From an uncultured Kineosporia sp. (lineage in GTDB: Bacteria > Actinomycetota > Actinomycetes > Actinomycetales > Kineosporiaceae): 12,783 nucleotides of DNA. A program made the translations under genes and the position numbers. Position 1 is the stretch's first letter. Each line of letters starts with the position of its first letter. Where the stretch lies: NCBI GenBank assembly GCA_937859855.1, contig CALMAR010000087.1, positions 1 through 12,783 of the forward strand, given 5' to 3'. This document shows positions 1 through 6,716 of the stretch, one piece after another. The notes beneath the pieces are model-generated. The model saw only the letters and a list, made by a program, of their open reading frames with translations. It was not told the origin of the DNA and made no database searches.

Positions 1-1329
1 GTCGGGGCCGGTTCCGCCGCCCAGCGCGGCCGCCTCCTCCGCGTCGGCGGCGGCCTCCTCCGAGGCTGGGAAGATGGCCTGCAGATCAACCGTGTTACCG
101 GATCCGTCGGTGACCACGGCTCGCTCCAGCACCTGGGCCAGGGCCTTGCGCCGGCTCACTTCTCCGACCATCTGCGGGATCTGGCCGGACTCCTCGATCG
201 CCTTCAGGAACTCGTTCGGCTCCATCCGATACTGCTGGGCGCTGGCGAGCAGGTACTGGACCAGCTCCTCCTGGCTGACCGCGACCTGCTCCCGCTCGGC
301 GATCGCGTCCAGCAGCAGCTGAGCCCGGAAGGCGTTGCGGGCGTCGTGCGCCACCTCCTCGCCATGCGGATCGCCGGCGTCCTTGCCCTCGTTCTCCAAG
401 TGCTGCTTGACCTCGTTCTGGATCAGCTGCTCCGGGATCGGAATCTCCACCGATTCCAGCAGCACATCCATCAACCGCTCCCGGGCCTGGAGGCCTTGGG
501 AGTAGCGGCCGACCTGCGCCACCTGCTCGCGCAGGCTGTCCATCAACTCGTCGAGGGTGTCGAATTCGCTGGCCAGCTGGGCGAACTCGTCGTCCGCCTC
601 GGGCAGTTCGCGTTCCTTGACCGATTGCACCGTGACGGTGACCAGCGCATCCTCACCGGCGTGTTCGCCACCGGCCAGCGGCGTGGTGTAGGTGGTGGTC
701 TCCCCCGCGCTCAGACCCGGTAGCACATCGTCCATTCCTGGCAGCATCTCGCCGGATCCGATCCGGTAGGAAACGCCGGTCACGCTGTCGATGTCGTCGC
801 CATCGATCGAAGCAGTCAGGTCGATGCTGACGAAGTCGCCGTCGGCGGCCGGGCGGTCCACTGTGGTCAGGCTGCCGAAGCGTTCCCGCAGTTCGGTCAG
901 CCGCTCGTCGACCTGGGCGTCGGTCACTTCGACGTCGTCCACCGAGACCTGGACGCCATCCAGCGAGGGAAGCTCGAACTGCGGCCGGACGTCGACTTCG
1001 GCGGTGAACTTGAGGTCGCCGTCGGAGCCGCTGGGCAGGTCGGTGACCTCAACCTCCGGCTGACCCAGCGGCTTGAGTTCGCCCTGCTCCACGGCTCGCA
1101 GATAGAACCCGGGCAGTGCTTCATTGATCGCCTCTTCGATCACCGCGCCCCGGCCGACCCGCTGGTCGATGATCCGCGGCGGTACCTTTCCTTTGCGGAA
1201 ACCTGGGATCGTGACCTGGCGGGCAATGCTCTTGTAGGCAGCGTCGATACTGGGCTGAAGCTCGTCGAGGGGCACTTCGACGGTCAGCTTGACCCGGGTG
1301 GGGTTGACGGTCTCGACGGCGCTCTTCAC
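1..1329 (-). CDS. tig: Trigger factor, ribosome-associated chaperone (3' end outside window)
   Basis: Trigger factor binds the ribosome at the nascent-chain exit and helps new proteins fold. Reading the minus strand from a GTG at 1329 gives 443 codons with no stop before the window edge, so the C-terminus is missing. Residues 43-50 read GFRKGKVP, the family's ribosome-binding signature. Around residues 160-245 is the FKBP-like prolyl isomerase domain (for example GSGEMLPGMDD and LPGLSAGE), followed by a helical C-terminal arm (QVGRYSQGLQARERLMDVLL, IPEQLIQNEVKQHLE) and an acidic, Ala/Glu-rich tail at the window edge, so little can be missing. The GTG start is chosen because AGGAG (plus coordinates 1339-1343) lies 9 nt upstream and the protein begins VKSAVETVNPTRVKL, as trigger factors do. 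It is transcribed divergently from the phosphotransferase gene. In actinobacteria tig is commonly followed by clpP genes, which would lie to the left. Identity is near certain. Confidence 0.96.
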   Translation of the reverse strand, partial: MKSAVETVNPTRVKLTVEVPLDELQPSIDAAYKSIARQVTIPGFRKGKVPPRIIDQRVGRGAVIEEAINEALPGFYLRAVEQGELKPLGQPEVEVTDLPSGSDGDLKFTAEVDVRPQFELPSLDGVQVSVDDVEVTDAQVDERLTELRERFGSLTTVDRPAADGDFVSIDLTASIDGDDIDSVTGVSYRIGSGEMLPGMDDVLPGLSAGETTTYTTPLAGGEHAGEDALVTVTVQSVKERELPEADDEFAQLASEFDTLDELMDSLREQVAQVGRYSQGLQARERLMDVLLESVEIPIPEQLIQNEVKQHLENEGKDAGDPHGEEVAHDARNAFRAQLLLDAIAEREQVAVSQEELVQYLLASAQQYRMEPNEFLKAIEESGQIPQMVGEVSRRKALAQVLERAVVTDGSGNTVDLQAIFPASEEAAADAEEAAALGGGTGPD

Positions 1330-1402
1330 GAGGGAACTCTCCTGAGATGGTGGCGTGGTGTCCGGCGAGCGGCCACTCTCCGCAGGCGCCCGCGCTCGGG
1401 CC

Positions 1403-1408
1403 ATCGTA
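1403..1408 (-). promoter_or_regulatory. Possible -10 element for tig
   Basis: On the minus strand this reads TACGAT, a good fit to the TAnnnT -10 hexamer of housekeeping sigma promoters. It lies about 75 nt upstream of the tig start, giving a short leader. I find no convincing -35 hexamer at 16-19 bp, so this is a weak call. Confidence 0.3.
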
Positions 1409-1582
1409 GCCGGGCTCAGAACCTGCGCCGGACGTCCCTGGGGCGCCGCTGGACGGCGCCTCTGGCCGGTCCGCGCGGCCACAACTTCGGCATAACCTGG
1501 CCGCAGGGCCGGTAATGCGCCCGTCAGGACACCTTTGCCGAGTGGAGTGACGCAGCTGGGCTGGATGACGAGCTGGCTGGAC

Positions 1583-1590
1583 GGAGGTGA
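1583..1590 (+). promoter_or_regulatory. Strong ribosome binding site that sets the phosphotransferase start
   Basis: GGAGGTGA is a near-perfect match to the 16S rRNA anti-Shine-Dalgarno. A GTG inside it (1587) is in frame with the downstream gene but cannot be the start if this is the ribosome site. The ATG at 1602, 11 nt after the motif, is therefore the preferred start. Confidence 0.7.
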
Positions 1591-1601
1591 TCCGGGTCAA
1601 G

Positions 1602-2492
1602 ATGCACGCCGATCAGCTGACCGTGTCGGCCGCGGCGGTTCGGCAGCTGGTAGATGAGCAGTTCCCGCAGTGGCACCGGTTGCCGGTCAGGCAACTGGCC
1701 ACTCAAGGCACGGTGAACGCCATCTTCCGCATCGGCGAGGAGCTGACGGCCAGATTCCCGCTGCAGCCTGGGGATGCAAGCTCAACCCGGCGCCGGCTGG
1801 AAGCCGAGGCCAGCGCGGCCCGTGAGCTGATCGGCCGCACTCGTTTCCGGACGCCGATCCCGGTAGGGCTGGGTGAAGCAGGTGCCGGATATCCGCTTCC
1901 ATGGGCGGTGCAGACCTGGGTCCCGGGTCTGGTGGCCACGGGCGCTGACCCGGCTGAATCCGACGGCTTCGCCTGCGACCTCGCCGACTTCATCAAGGAC
2001 GTGCGGGCGATCAGCACCGGTGGACGCGTGTTCTCCGGGAACAACCGAGGTGGTGACCTGCGGACGCATGACCCGTGGATGGAGACCTGCTTCGAGCGGA
2101 GTGAACGCCTGCTGGACGTCCCGCGGCTACGCCGATTCTGGCAATCTCTGCGGGAACTACCCAGGGGCCCGGGTGGCGACCTGATGACCCACGGCGACCT
2201 GATTCCCGGAAACGTCCTGGTCTCCGGTGGGCGGCTGACTGGCATCCTCGACGTCGGTGGCCTGGGCCCGGCTGATCCTGCGCTCGACCTGGTAGCCGCC
2301 TGGCATCTGCTCGGGGACCGGATCCGGCCGATCCTGCGCACCGAATTGGCTTGCGACGACCTGGAGTGGGAGCGCGGCAAGGCGTGGGCCTTCGAACAGG
2401 CCATGGGGGCGGTCTGGTATTACGCGCGGAGCAATCCAGCGATGAGCACGATGGGCCGGAAAACGCTGGAGCGCCTCACGGCCGCAGTCTGA
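1602..2492 (+). CDS. APH-family phosphotransferase (aminoglycoside phosphotransferase fold)
   Basis: A 296-residue cytoplasmic protein with the kinase-like fold of the APH family (PF01636), which transfers phosphate from ATP to a small-molecule hydroxyl. Visible motifs are the N-lobe strand TVNAIFRIG (37-45), a hinge-like QTWVPG (104-109), the catalytic loop MTHGDLIPGNVLV (195-207; predicted base Asp199, metal ligand Asn204) and the DFG-equivalent ILDVGGLGPADPALDL (215-230; metal ligand Asp217). The usual N-lobe ATP-binding Lys appears to be replaced by Arg (ELTARFP), common in this MHAD-starting subfamily. I use ATG 1602 because GGAGGTGA precedes it and homologues I recall begin MHAD; an in-frame GTG at 1587 overlaps that ribosome site. 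The true substrate is unknown: such proteins are often labelled aminoglycoside or macrolide phosphotransferases without evidence of resistance. It stands alone, divergent from tig. Confidence 0.88.
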   Translation: MHADQLTVSAAAVRQLVDEQFPQWHRLPVRQLATQGTVNAIFRIGEELTARFPLQPGDASSTRRRLEAEASAARELIGRTRFRTPIPVGLGEAGAGYPLPWAVQTWVPGLVATGADPAESDGFACDLADFIKDVRAISTGGRVFSGNNRGGDLRTHDPWMETCFERSERLLDVPRLRRFWQSLRELPRGPGGDLMTHGDLIPGNVLVSGGRLTGILDVGGLGPADPALDLVAAWHLLGDRIRPILRTELACDDLEWERGKAWAFEQAMGAVWYYARSNPAMSTMGRKTLERLTAAV

Positions 2493-2554
2493 GGTTGCTG
2501 GCGTTGAGCAAGCGCATGAAACACGCCGGTTCTGGGGTACCGCGGCCATGGAGC

Positions 2555-2806
2555 ATGCGTCGGACGGCGGACCTCGCTTGCCGGATCGCGATCGGTGGGA
2601 TGGCCGCTGTGGCGCTCGTACTCGCCGGCGTCAACAGTCAGCCTTGCGTGATTCACCCGGCTCTCCTCTCGTCGAATGCGACGCTGTCGCCTGATGATGT
2701 CCGCTCTATCGCGGAGGCTGAGTGCCGCAAGCGAGGTGGCCGCACTGATGTGAGGCGGCCAAGCGACCCGTGTCGATCCCGCCTCACGTCTGCCGATCAT
2801 TGCTGA
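2555..2806 (+). CDS. Possible small membrane or exported protein, unrecognised
   Basis: The gap 2493-2878 between the phosphotransferase gene and the tRNA-Pro holds one open segment that could encode a small protein. From ATG 2555 it gives 83 residues: a basic start (MRRTADLACR), a hydrophobic stretch (IAIGGMAAVALVLAGV, about 11-26) fitting a signal anchor or signal peptide, then a polar tail with several Cys (NSQPC, EAEC, DPC, terminal C). Paired Cys after a signal segment are typical of exported proteins. Against it: only a weak GGAG (2549-2552) sits 2 nt upstream, the frame is open back to the preceding gene, and I recognise no family. It could be an accidental ORF. Confidence 0.3.
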   Translation: MRRTADLACRIAIGGMAAVALVLAGVNSQPCVIHPALLSSNATLSPDDVRSIAEAECRKRGGRTDVRRPSDPCRSRLTSADHC

Positions 2807-2878
2807 GCACATCGGACATGAGCCGGTCCTGAGCTGCCATTCGTGGACCTTCGGCCGGTCACGCGCCGTTATACCTAC

Positions 2879-2955
2879 TGGTCGGGGTACCCGGATTTGA
2901 ACCGGGGGCCTTCCGCTCCCAAAGCGGACGCGCTACCAAGCTGCGCCACACCCCG
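2879..2955 (-). tRNA. tRNA-Pro (TGG anticodon), CCA encoded
   Basis: The minus strand folds as a full cloverleaf. The acceptor stem pairs CGGGGTG (5' end at 2955) with TACCCCG, followed by discriminator A and an encoded CCA (2881-2879). The D arm contains GCGCAGCTTGGTAGCGC. The anticodon stem is CCGCT/AGCGG with loop TTTGGGA, giving anticodon TGG (UGG, proline). The T arm is CCCGGTTCAAATCCGGG. Length is 77 nt with CCA. Confidence 0.97.
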
Positions 2956-3159
2956 CCGCATCAGCCAGCGTTCAGCCCACGGATGCTGGCCCAGGCTACG
3001 CCAGATGAGCGATGACTCGCGCGTTCCTTCCGCGCCGCTAGCAGAGCGCTCGGTGCATCCCGGGTGACCCGATCGGGGGGATGTCCAGCTCCTTGTTTCA
3101 GCCGGACCGGCCGGTGCCGATTGGGGATGGTCGGCACCCAGCACCGCTCACGGTCATCT

Positions 3160-3165
3160 GGAGGG
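3160..3165 (+). promoter_or_regulatory. Ribosome binding site pointing to a non-standard AUC start
   Basis: GGAGGG is the only good Shine-Dalgarno sequence ahead of the metalloprotease. It lies 4 nt before ATC at 3170, which is in frame and would begin a complete signal peptide. No ATG, GTG or TTG lies in frame between the upstream stop (3065-3067) and TTG 3224. Confidence 0.5.
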
Positions 3166-3169
3166 CACC

Positions 3170-5593
3170 ATCTCCACCACCTCCGCCTGGACTCGCCGGC
3201 TCATCACGTCCGGACTGATCGGTTTGACCGGGCTGGCTCTGCTCACGCTTCCGGCGCGGGCCGATGCGGCTTCGGCCGATCAGCCCTCAGAGCTGGCCTC
3301 CACGCAGCTGTCCGGCCAAGTGGTCCGGGTCGAGCGGGAGGACAGGCCGGGACAGGACAGCGATCCGCAGACCCTGCTGCAACTGCCCGGCGGCCAGCTC
3401 ACTCCGGTCGACGGCATCGAGCTCCTGCCCAGCGGCAGCACGGTGGACCTGACTGTCACCATTCCGCGGGCGCTCGAGGACGAGGTACGCGACGACGCCG
3501 GCGATGCGGCGCTGATCCAGGCCCGCGACGTACCGGCTGGCGCGGACAGCGACGTCGCCCGGGCCAGCACTGACGCGGCCGCCGCTGACAACATCGCACT
3601 ACCGGCCGCAGCGATCAGCCACGTAGCTCCTGACACTGCCGCTACCACTCCGTCCGCCCAGCAGGTGAGCGTCGCGGTGGTGGGTGTGGACGGCTATGCG
3701 GCCAGCGCCTATTCCGACTCGGTGGTTTCCAGCCTGGTCAGCTCGGCGTCCACCTACTGGAGCGGGCAGAGCGGCGGCTCGATCAGCTTCAGCCAGAGCG
3801 GCTCCCCCACCCGCTACACCAGCTCGATCGCCTGCTCGAATGCCAGTGCGCTGTGGAACGAGGCTGCGACCCGGACTGGCTTCAGCGCCGGAGCCAACCG
3901 GCACCTGGTCGTGTTCGTTCCACTGGCGGCCTACTCCAGCGGCGACTGCGGATACGGGCTGGGCACGGTCGGCTCGTCGGTGAGCAGCGGCGGCATGCTG
4001 TACGTGGCTGATGCTAGCTGGCCAGCTCTGGCCCACGAGCTCGGACATAACATGTCGCTCTGGCACGCCAACAAGCTGGCCTGCGGATCCTCCTCGTACG
4101 ACAGTCTTTTCGACGCGTCGGGCGACCCTACTGCGACCGGGTGCTCGGTCACCGAGTACGGCGACGGCATGGACGTGATGGCCTCGTCGGCCCTGGACGA
4201 CACCGGCGGCCTGTCCAGCATCGGCTTGATGAAACTCGGCCTGCTACCCCCATCCCAGCTGCAGACGCTCACCTCAACCGGCACTACCACCGCCACTTTG
4301 ATTCCGTTGAGCAGCGGCCCGGCGGCCAGCGGAATCAGGGCAGTCAGCATTACCGACCCGCGCAACAGCAACGTCTACGTCGTCGAGAACCGGCAGAACA
4401 GCGGACAGGACAGCTATGGGTGGCTGGGGATCGGCAACCGCAGCTACAGCGGACACACCACCGGTTATGGCTTGCGGGTACTGAAGCGCGGTGAGGGTGG
4501 CGCGTCGGTACTGCTGGACCCCACGCCGTCCGCCAGCGGCCTGGACACTGATGCAGTGGTGCCGCCGGGGACGGCGTTCCTGTCCGCCAGCGGCGGCATC
4601 TGGATCAGTTCCGTGCAGAACAGCGATGGTTCGGTGACTGCGGCCATTGACCTGGCCGCAGCCGGGCAGACCCACGGCGGCCCCGCGCCGAGCGGCGGCG
4701 GGGGTAGTGGTGGCGGCGGTAGCGGTACCACCCAGGTGGCGACCACGACCACGGTCACCGCGCCGGCCCGGATGCTGGCGAACCACTCATACGCGATCTC
4801 GGGAAGCGTGTCGGCGATCGCGGGAACACCAACAGGCACCGTGACCCTGACGCTTGGGGACGACGTCCAGCCGGTCACCCTGTCCGGCTCCGGCCTGTTC
4901 ACCACCAGCTATACGCCTACTGAGGCAGGCGATCTCAGCGTGGTCGCGCAATACCAGGGCAGTTCGGCGTTTCAGGAGTCCAGCGGGAGTACGGCGTCCA
5001 CGGTGCTGGCCAGCGAATCGACCCCGGCGATCTCGGTGTCGGCTCCCGGCGTTCCGGCCAGCGCCCGGTCGGCCCAGTTCGATGTCCAGGTGACCGCTGC
5101 GGGGCACGCGGCGTCCGGAACGGTCCGGTTGCTGGATCAGGACGGCCACGAGCTGCGGGCCGCGACCCTGAATACGTCCGGCCAGGTACGACTTTCCCTG
5201 CTTCGGCCCGAGCCTGGCCGGCACCACTATTCGATCGACTACAGCGGTGACGGCACCACCAACTCCGCCACGGAGGACGTATCGCTGGTGGTCGGCCGGT
5301 ACTCCGCCGCAGTGAGAACGGATCTGGGCCGCGACCGGATCAGCGCGCGCCAGACGACATCGGTGACCGTGACGGTCACTTCAGCGGCGTCTCCGGTGCC
5401 CACTGGCCGGGTGACTCTGACCGGCAGCCGCAACAGCACATTATCGGTGGCGACCCTGCGCCACGGCCGGGCCACGCTCACCGTTCCACGGGGCCTGGCG
5501 ACTGGCCGACAGTATCTGCGAGTCGTCTACAGCGGCAGTTCGACGGTGGCCCCGTCGATCTCCGCACCGATCGCGCTACGGGTCGTGCGCTGA
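3170..5593 (+). CDS. Secreted gametolysin/M11-like zinc metalloprotease with three Ig-like C-terminal repeats
   Basis: Predicted secreted metzincin-type protease; 807 residues if it starts at ATC 3170, 789 if at TTG 3224. From 3170 the N-terminus is a full signal peptide: basic WTRR, hydrophobic LITSGLIGLTGLALLTLP, cleavage near ARADA. After a propeptide-like region, the catalytic domain (about residues 165-400) carries HELGHNMSLWH (289-299) with zinc ligands His289, His293, His299 and catalytic Glu290, then a Met-turn YGDGMDVMAS centred on Met337. This resembles peptidase M11, but position 8 of the zinc motif is Ser where metzincins usually have Gly. Four Cys (near 222, 260, 305, 325) could form two disulfides. 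A natural double GGGGS linker (about 509-518) leads to three Ig-like beta-sandwich repeats (about 521-614, 618-708, 709-807) with TGTVTL/SGTVRL/TGRVTL and YSG-type motifs, probably adhesive or spacer modules. It stands alone between two tRNA genes. The protein substrate is unknown. Confidence 0.85.
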   Translation: MSTTSAWTRRLITSGLIGLTGLALLTLPARADAASADQPSELASTQLSGQVVRVEREDRPGQDSDPQTLLQLPGGQLTPVDGIELLPSGSTVDLTVTIPRALEDEVRDDAGDAALIQARDVPAGADSDVARASTDAAAADNIALPAAAISHVAPDTAATTPSAQQVSVAVVGVDGYAASAYSDSVVSSLVSSASTYWSGQSGGSISFSQSGSPTRYTSSIACSNASALWNEAATRTGFSAGANRHLVVFVPLAAYSSGDCGYGLGTVGSSVSSGGMLYVADASWPALAHELGHNMSLWHANKLACGSSSYDSLFDASGDPTATGCSVTEYGDGMDVMASSALDDTGGLSSIGLMKLGLLPPSQLQTLTSTGTTTATLIPLSSGPAASGIRAVSITDPRNSNVYVVENRQNSGQDSYGWLGIGNRSYSGHTTGYGLRVLKRGEGGASVLLDPTPSASGLDTDAVVPPGTAFLSASGGIWISSVQNSDGSVTAAIDLAAAGQTHGGPAPSGGGGSGGGGSGTTQVATTTTVTAPARMLANHSYAISGSVSAIAGTPTGTVTLTLGDDVQPVTLSGSGLFTTSYTPTEAGDLSVVAQYQGSSAFQESSGSTASTVLASESTPAISVSAPGVPASARSAQFDVQVTAAGHAASGTVRLLDQDGHELRAATLNTSGQVRLSLLRPEPGRHHYSIDYSGDGTTNSATEDVSLVVGRYSAAVRTDLGRDRISARQTTSVTVTVTSAASPVPTGRVTLTGSRNSTLSVATLRHGRATLTVPRGLATGRQYLRVVYSGSSTVAPSISAPIALRVVR

Positions 5594-5607
5594 CGAACGG
5601 GCTGCCC

Positions 5608-5642
5608 GATGCCGGTATGCTGGAGCCCGATCCAGCGGCATC
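5608..5642 (+). terminator. Stem-loop after the metalloprotease gene, possible terminator
   Basis: GATGCCG (5608-5614) pairs with CGGCATC (5636-5642), and inside it CTGGA (5620-5624) pairs with TCCAG (5631-5635) around a 6-nt loop, leaving a 5-nt bulge on one side. It begins 14 nt after the stop codon. There is no T tract, which is common for actinobacterial terminators. It also overlaps a possible promoter for the tRNA-Gly gene, so the role is uncertain. Confidence 0.4.
5616..5621 (+). promoter_or_regulatory. Possible -10 element for tRNA-Gly
   Basis: TATGCT matches the TAnnnT -10 consensus and lies 43 nt before the mature tRNA 5' end, a plausible distance for a tRNA precursor. A TTGACA-like CTGACG at 5590-5595 would be 20 bp away, longer than usual. 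Confidence 0.3.
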
Positions 5643-5664
5643 ATGTAGCGATCCCGCAGGTCAA

Positions 5665-5738
5665 GCGGGTGTAGCTCAATGGTAGAGCCCCAGCCTTCCA
5701 AGCTGGCCATGCGAGTTCGATTCTCGTCACCCGCTCCA
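5665..5738 (+). tRNA. tRNA-Gly (TCC anticodon), CCA encoded
   Basis: Full cloverleaf: acceptor GCGGGTG pairs with CACCCGC, discriminator T, encoded CCA (5736-5738). The D arm has GCTCAATGGTAGAGC. The anticodon stem is CCAGC/GCTGG with loop CTTCCAA, giving anticodon TCC (UCC, glycine). The T arm is GCGAGTTCGATTCTCGT. Length is 74 nt with CCA. It marks the left edge of the disordered and accessory part of the window. Confidence 0.97.
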
Positions 5739-5752
5739 GCGTTCGAGCGGGT
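5729..5752 (+). terminator. Inverted repeat at the tRNA-Gly 3' end
   Basis: ACCCGCT (5729-5735, the tRNA acceptor strand) is followed after 10 nt by its perfect complement AGCGGGT (5746-5752). The hairpin would compete with the acceptor stem and could aid termination or 3' processing. No T tract follows. Confidence 0.3.
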
Positions 5753-5843
5753 CACCCAGTGAGAAGGCCGTCCGGACGCTCAGCGGCCGGCCCCCTGGAC
5801 TGCGAGAGCATCAGCCGGGCAAGGTGAGCGGACCAAAGTGGGC

Positions 5844-6107
5844 CTGTCTCGTTCGCTGCTGGGCTCGGTCTGGACATATCCAATTCACGGCCTCCGCCAC
5901 GCACCGGCGAACGGCACTACCGGCTGGTATTGCTGGACCGGCGACCTGTCCGAAGATGCCGCATTCTTCTTGTCGATTCACACAGAGCATTTCGTGTAAC
6001 GGCTGCCCTGGCTAAGTCGCTATCTGGTGATGCCGCCCGCCACGAGGTTTCTCGTCGCACCGGACTAGGCGGATGTCTGGTTCGACAGCGGCCTCCTGGA
6101 TACCTAG
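5844..6107 (+). pseudogene. Decayed DUF2185/Imm33-like immunity-type gene
   Basis: Reading the plus strand in the frame of 5922 reveals a broken but recognisable protein. YPIHGLRHAPANGTTGWYCW (5877-5936) continues as TGDLSEDAAFFLSIHTEHFV, is cut by TAA at 5997-5999, resumes as RLPWLSRYLVMPPATRFLVA then PD, is cut by TAG at 6066-6068, and ends ADVWFDSGLLDT with a probable native stop TAG at 6105-6107. The pattern (P-x-HGLRH, GWY-x-W-x-G, EDxxFF, H-x-EH, LxLPPxxRFLxAP, Y-x-DVW-x-D-x-LL) matches what I recall of DUF2185/Imm33 domain proteins, some of which are immunity proteins for polymorphic toxins. The expected Tyr before DVW is exactly where TAG now stands, so TAC to TAG is the likely lesion. 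No start codon or ribosome site is clear, and the 5' boundary is approximate. No partner toxin gene is visible. Confidence 0.68.
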
Positions 6108-6110
6108 TCC
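6062..6110. repeat. Inverted repeat overlapping the end of the decayed Imm33-like gene
   Basis: GGACTAGG (6062-6069) and CCTAGTCC (6103-6110) are perfect 8-bp inverted arms 33 bp apart, with a smaller TGTC...GACA hairpin (6074-6087) between them. Each arm contains one of the two TAG codons of the pseudogene. No transposon or integrase sequence is associated. Confidence 0.45.
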
Positions 6111-6194
6111 AGGGCAGCCCGGCCGAGTCGTGCCCGCCGTAACGATCGCCGGCCGAACCCAGTGGAGACGACGACTCCCGGTTCGCCGTCGGAG

Positions 6195-6482
6195 TCATCC
6201 AGGCCGCGGCCGCCAAGCCGCGCGGCGCTCATCACGGATGAAATCGAAAGCTATGAGCGCGGTCAATTCGTCAGGTTCGCGCTGATTGCGGAGCCGTTCA
6301 ACAGTGGCAAGGGCATCCGCCGCGGGGCAGCCAACAACAATCCGAAACTCGTCGTCCCCAAGCGCCGTCACTGCTGCCTCCACCAAGCTCGCCAGCCGAT
6401 CAAGGATCTCTTGATCGCCCGTAATCTGGATGGCCCCGCGGCCGATCCGGCAGCTGAAGCCGCCACGAGAACGGGCACACGC
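6195..6482 (-). pseudogene. Possible gene remnant, unrecognised small protein
   Basis: The minus strand is open from 6482 down to a TGA at 6195-6197 (95 residues, stop to stop). The translation looks protein-like rather than random: GAIQITGDQEILDRLASLVE, then AAVTALGDDEFRIVVGCPAA, then DALATVERLRNQREPDELTA and an end in RDERRAAWRPRPG, a helix-strand-helix character with balanced charges. Third positions are clearly less G/C-rich than in the flanking genes, as expected for older foreign or decaying DNA. There is no ATG in frame and no ribosome site; TTG 6386 or the GTG after it are the only ordinary starts and would cut the protein in half. An out-of-frame ATG at 6486 hints that a frameshift may have removed the true start. 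Family unknown; it may be chance. Confidence 0.33.
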
Positions 6483-6705
6483 TCATGACCCGGTCCATGG
6501 ATCAAGATGTCGGCGAAGCGCCAGCTTCAGAGCCGCTCGTACGCTCGTTTCATCAGCAGCCTGCACAGGCAAGATCAAATCTATTGCGGCGTCCACGGGC
6601 TAACCCGATGAAACTACTGACTTATTGCTGGTCTGCCCCATCCTTAACCAACCGGCCGGACAAACCTCCCTAGCCTCCACTTCGGAAACTCTGACGAGAC
6701 CACGT
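6483..6705. other. Gene-free leader ahead of the glycoside hydrolase cluster
   Basis: No convincing gene is seen on either strand, and base composition is more AT-rich than in the flanking genes, as expected for a promoter region. I could not find a -35/-10 pair that I would defend. Confidence 0.4.
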
Positions 6706-6710
6706 GGAAG
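6706..6710 (+). promoter_or_regulatory. Ribosome binding site of the beta-helix hydrolase gene
   Basis: GGAAG lies 6 nt before ATG 6717 and supports that start, which also opens a textbook signal peptide. Confidence 0.6.
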
Positions 6711-6716
6711 CTGTTC

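Noticed and set aside
74..1063. Plus-strand open frames opposite the trigger factor gene
   Set aside because: They are antisense shadows; the minus-strand frame gives a full, motif-bearing trigger factor.
1360..1460. GTCCGGCG/CGCCGGAC and paired GGCGCC inverted repeats between tig and the phosphotransferase gene
   Set aside because: GC-only palindromes are frequent by chance in this composition, and there is nothing to tie them to a function.
1587..1601. GTG 1587 as the phosphotransferase start
   Set aside because: It lies inside the GGAGGTGA ribosome site; ATG 1602 fits both the spacing and the MHAD start of related proteins.
5739..6716. Integrase, transposase or CRISPR-like repeats next to tRNA-Gly
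   Set aside because: Looked for on both strands; no such protein motif, no repeated units and no second copy of the tRNA 3' end were found in the window.
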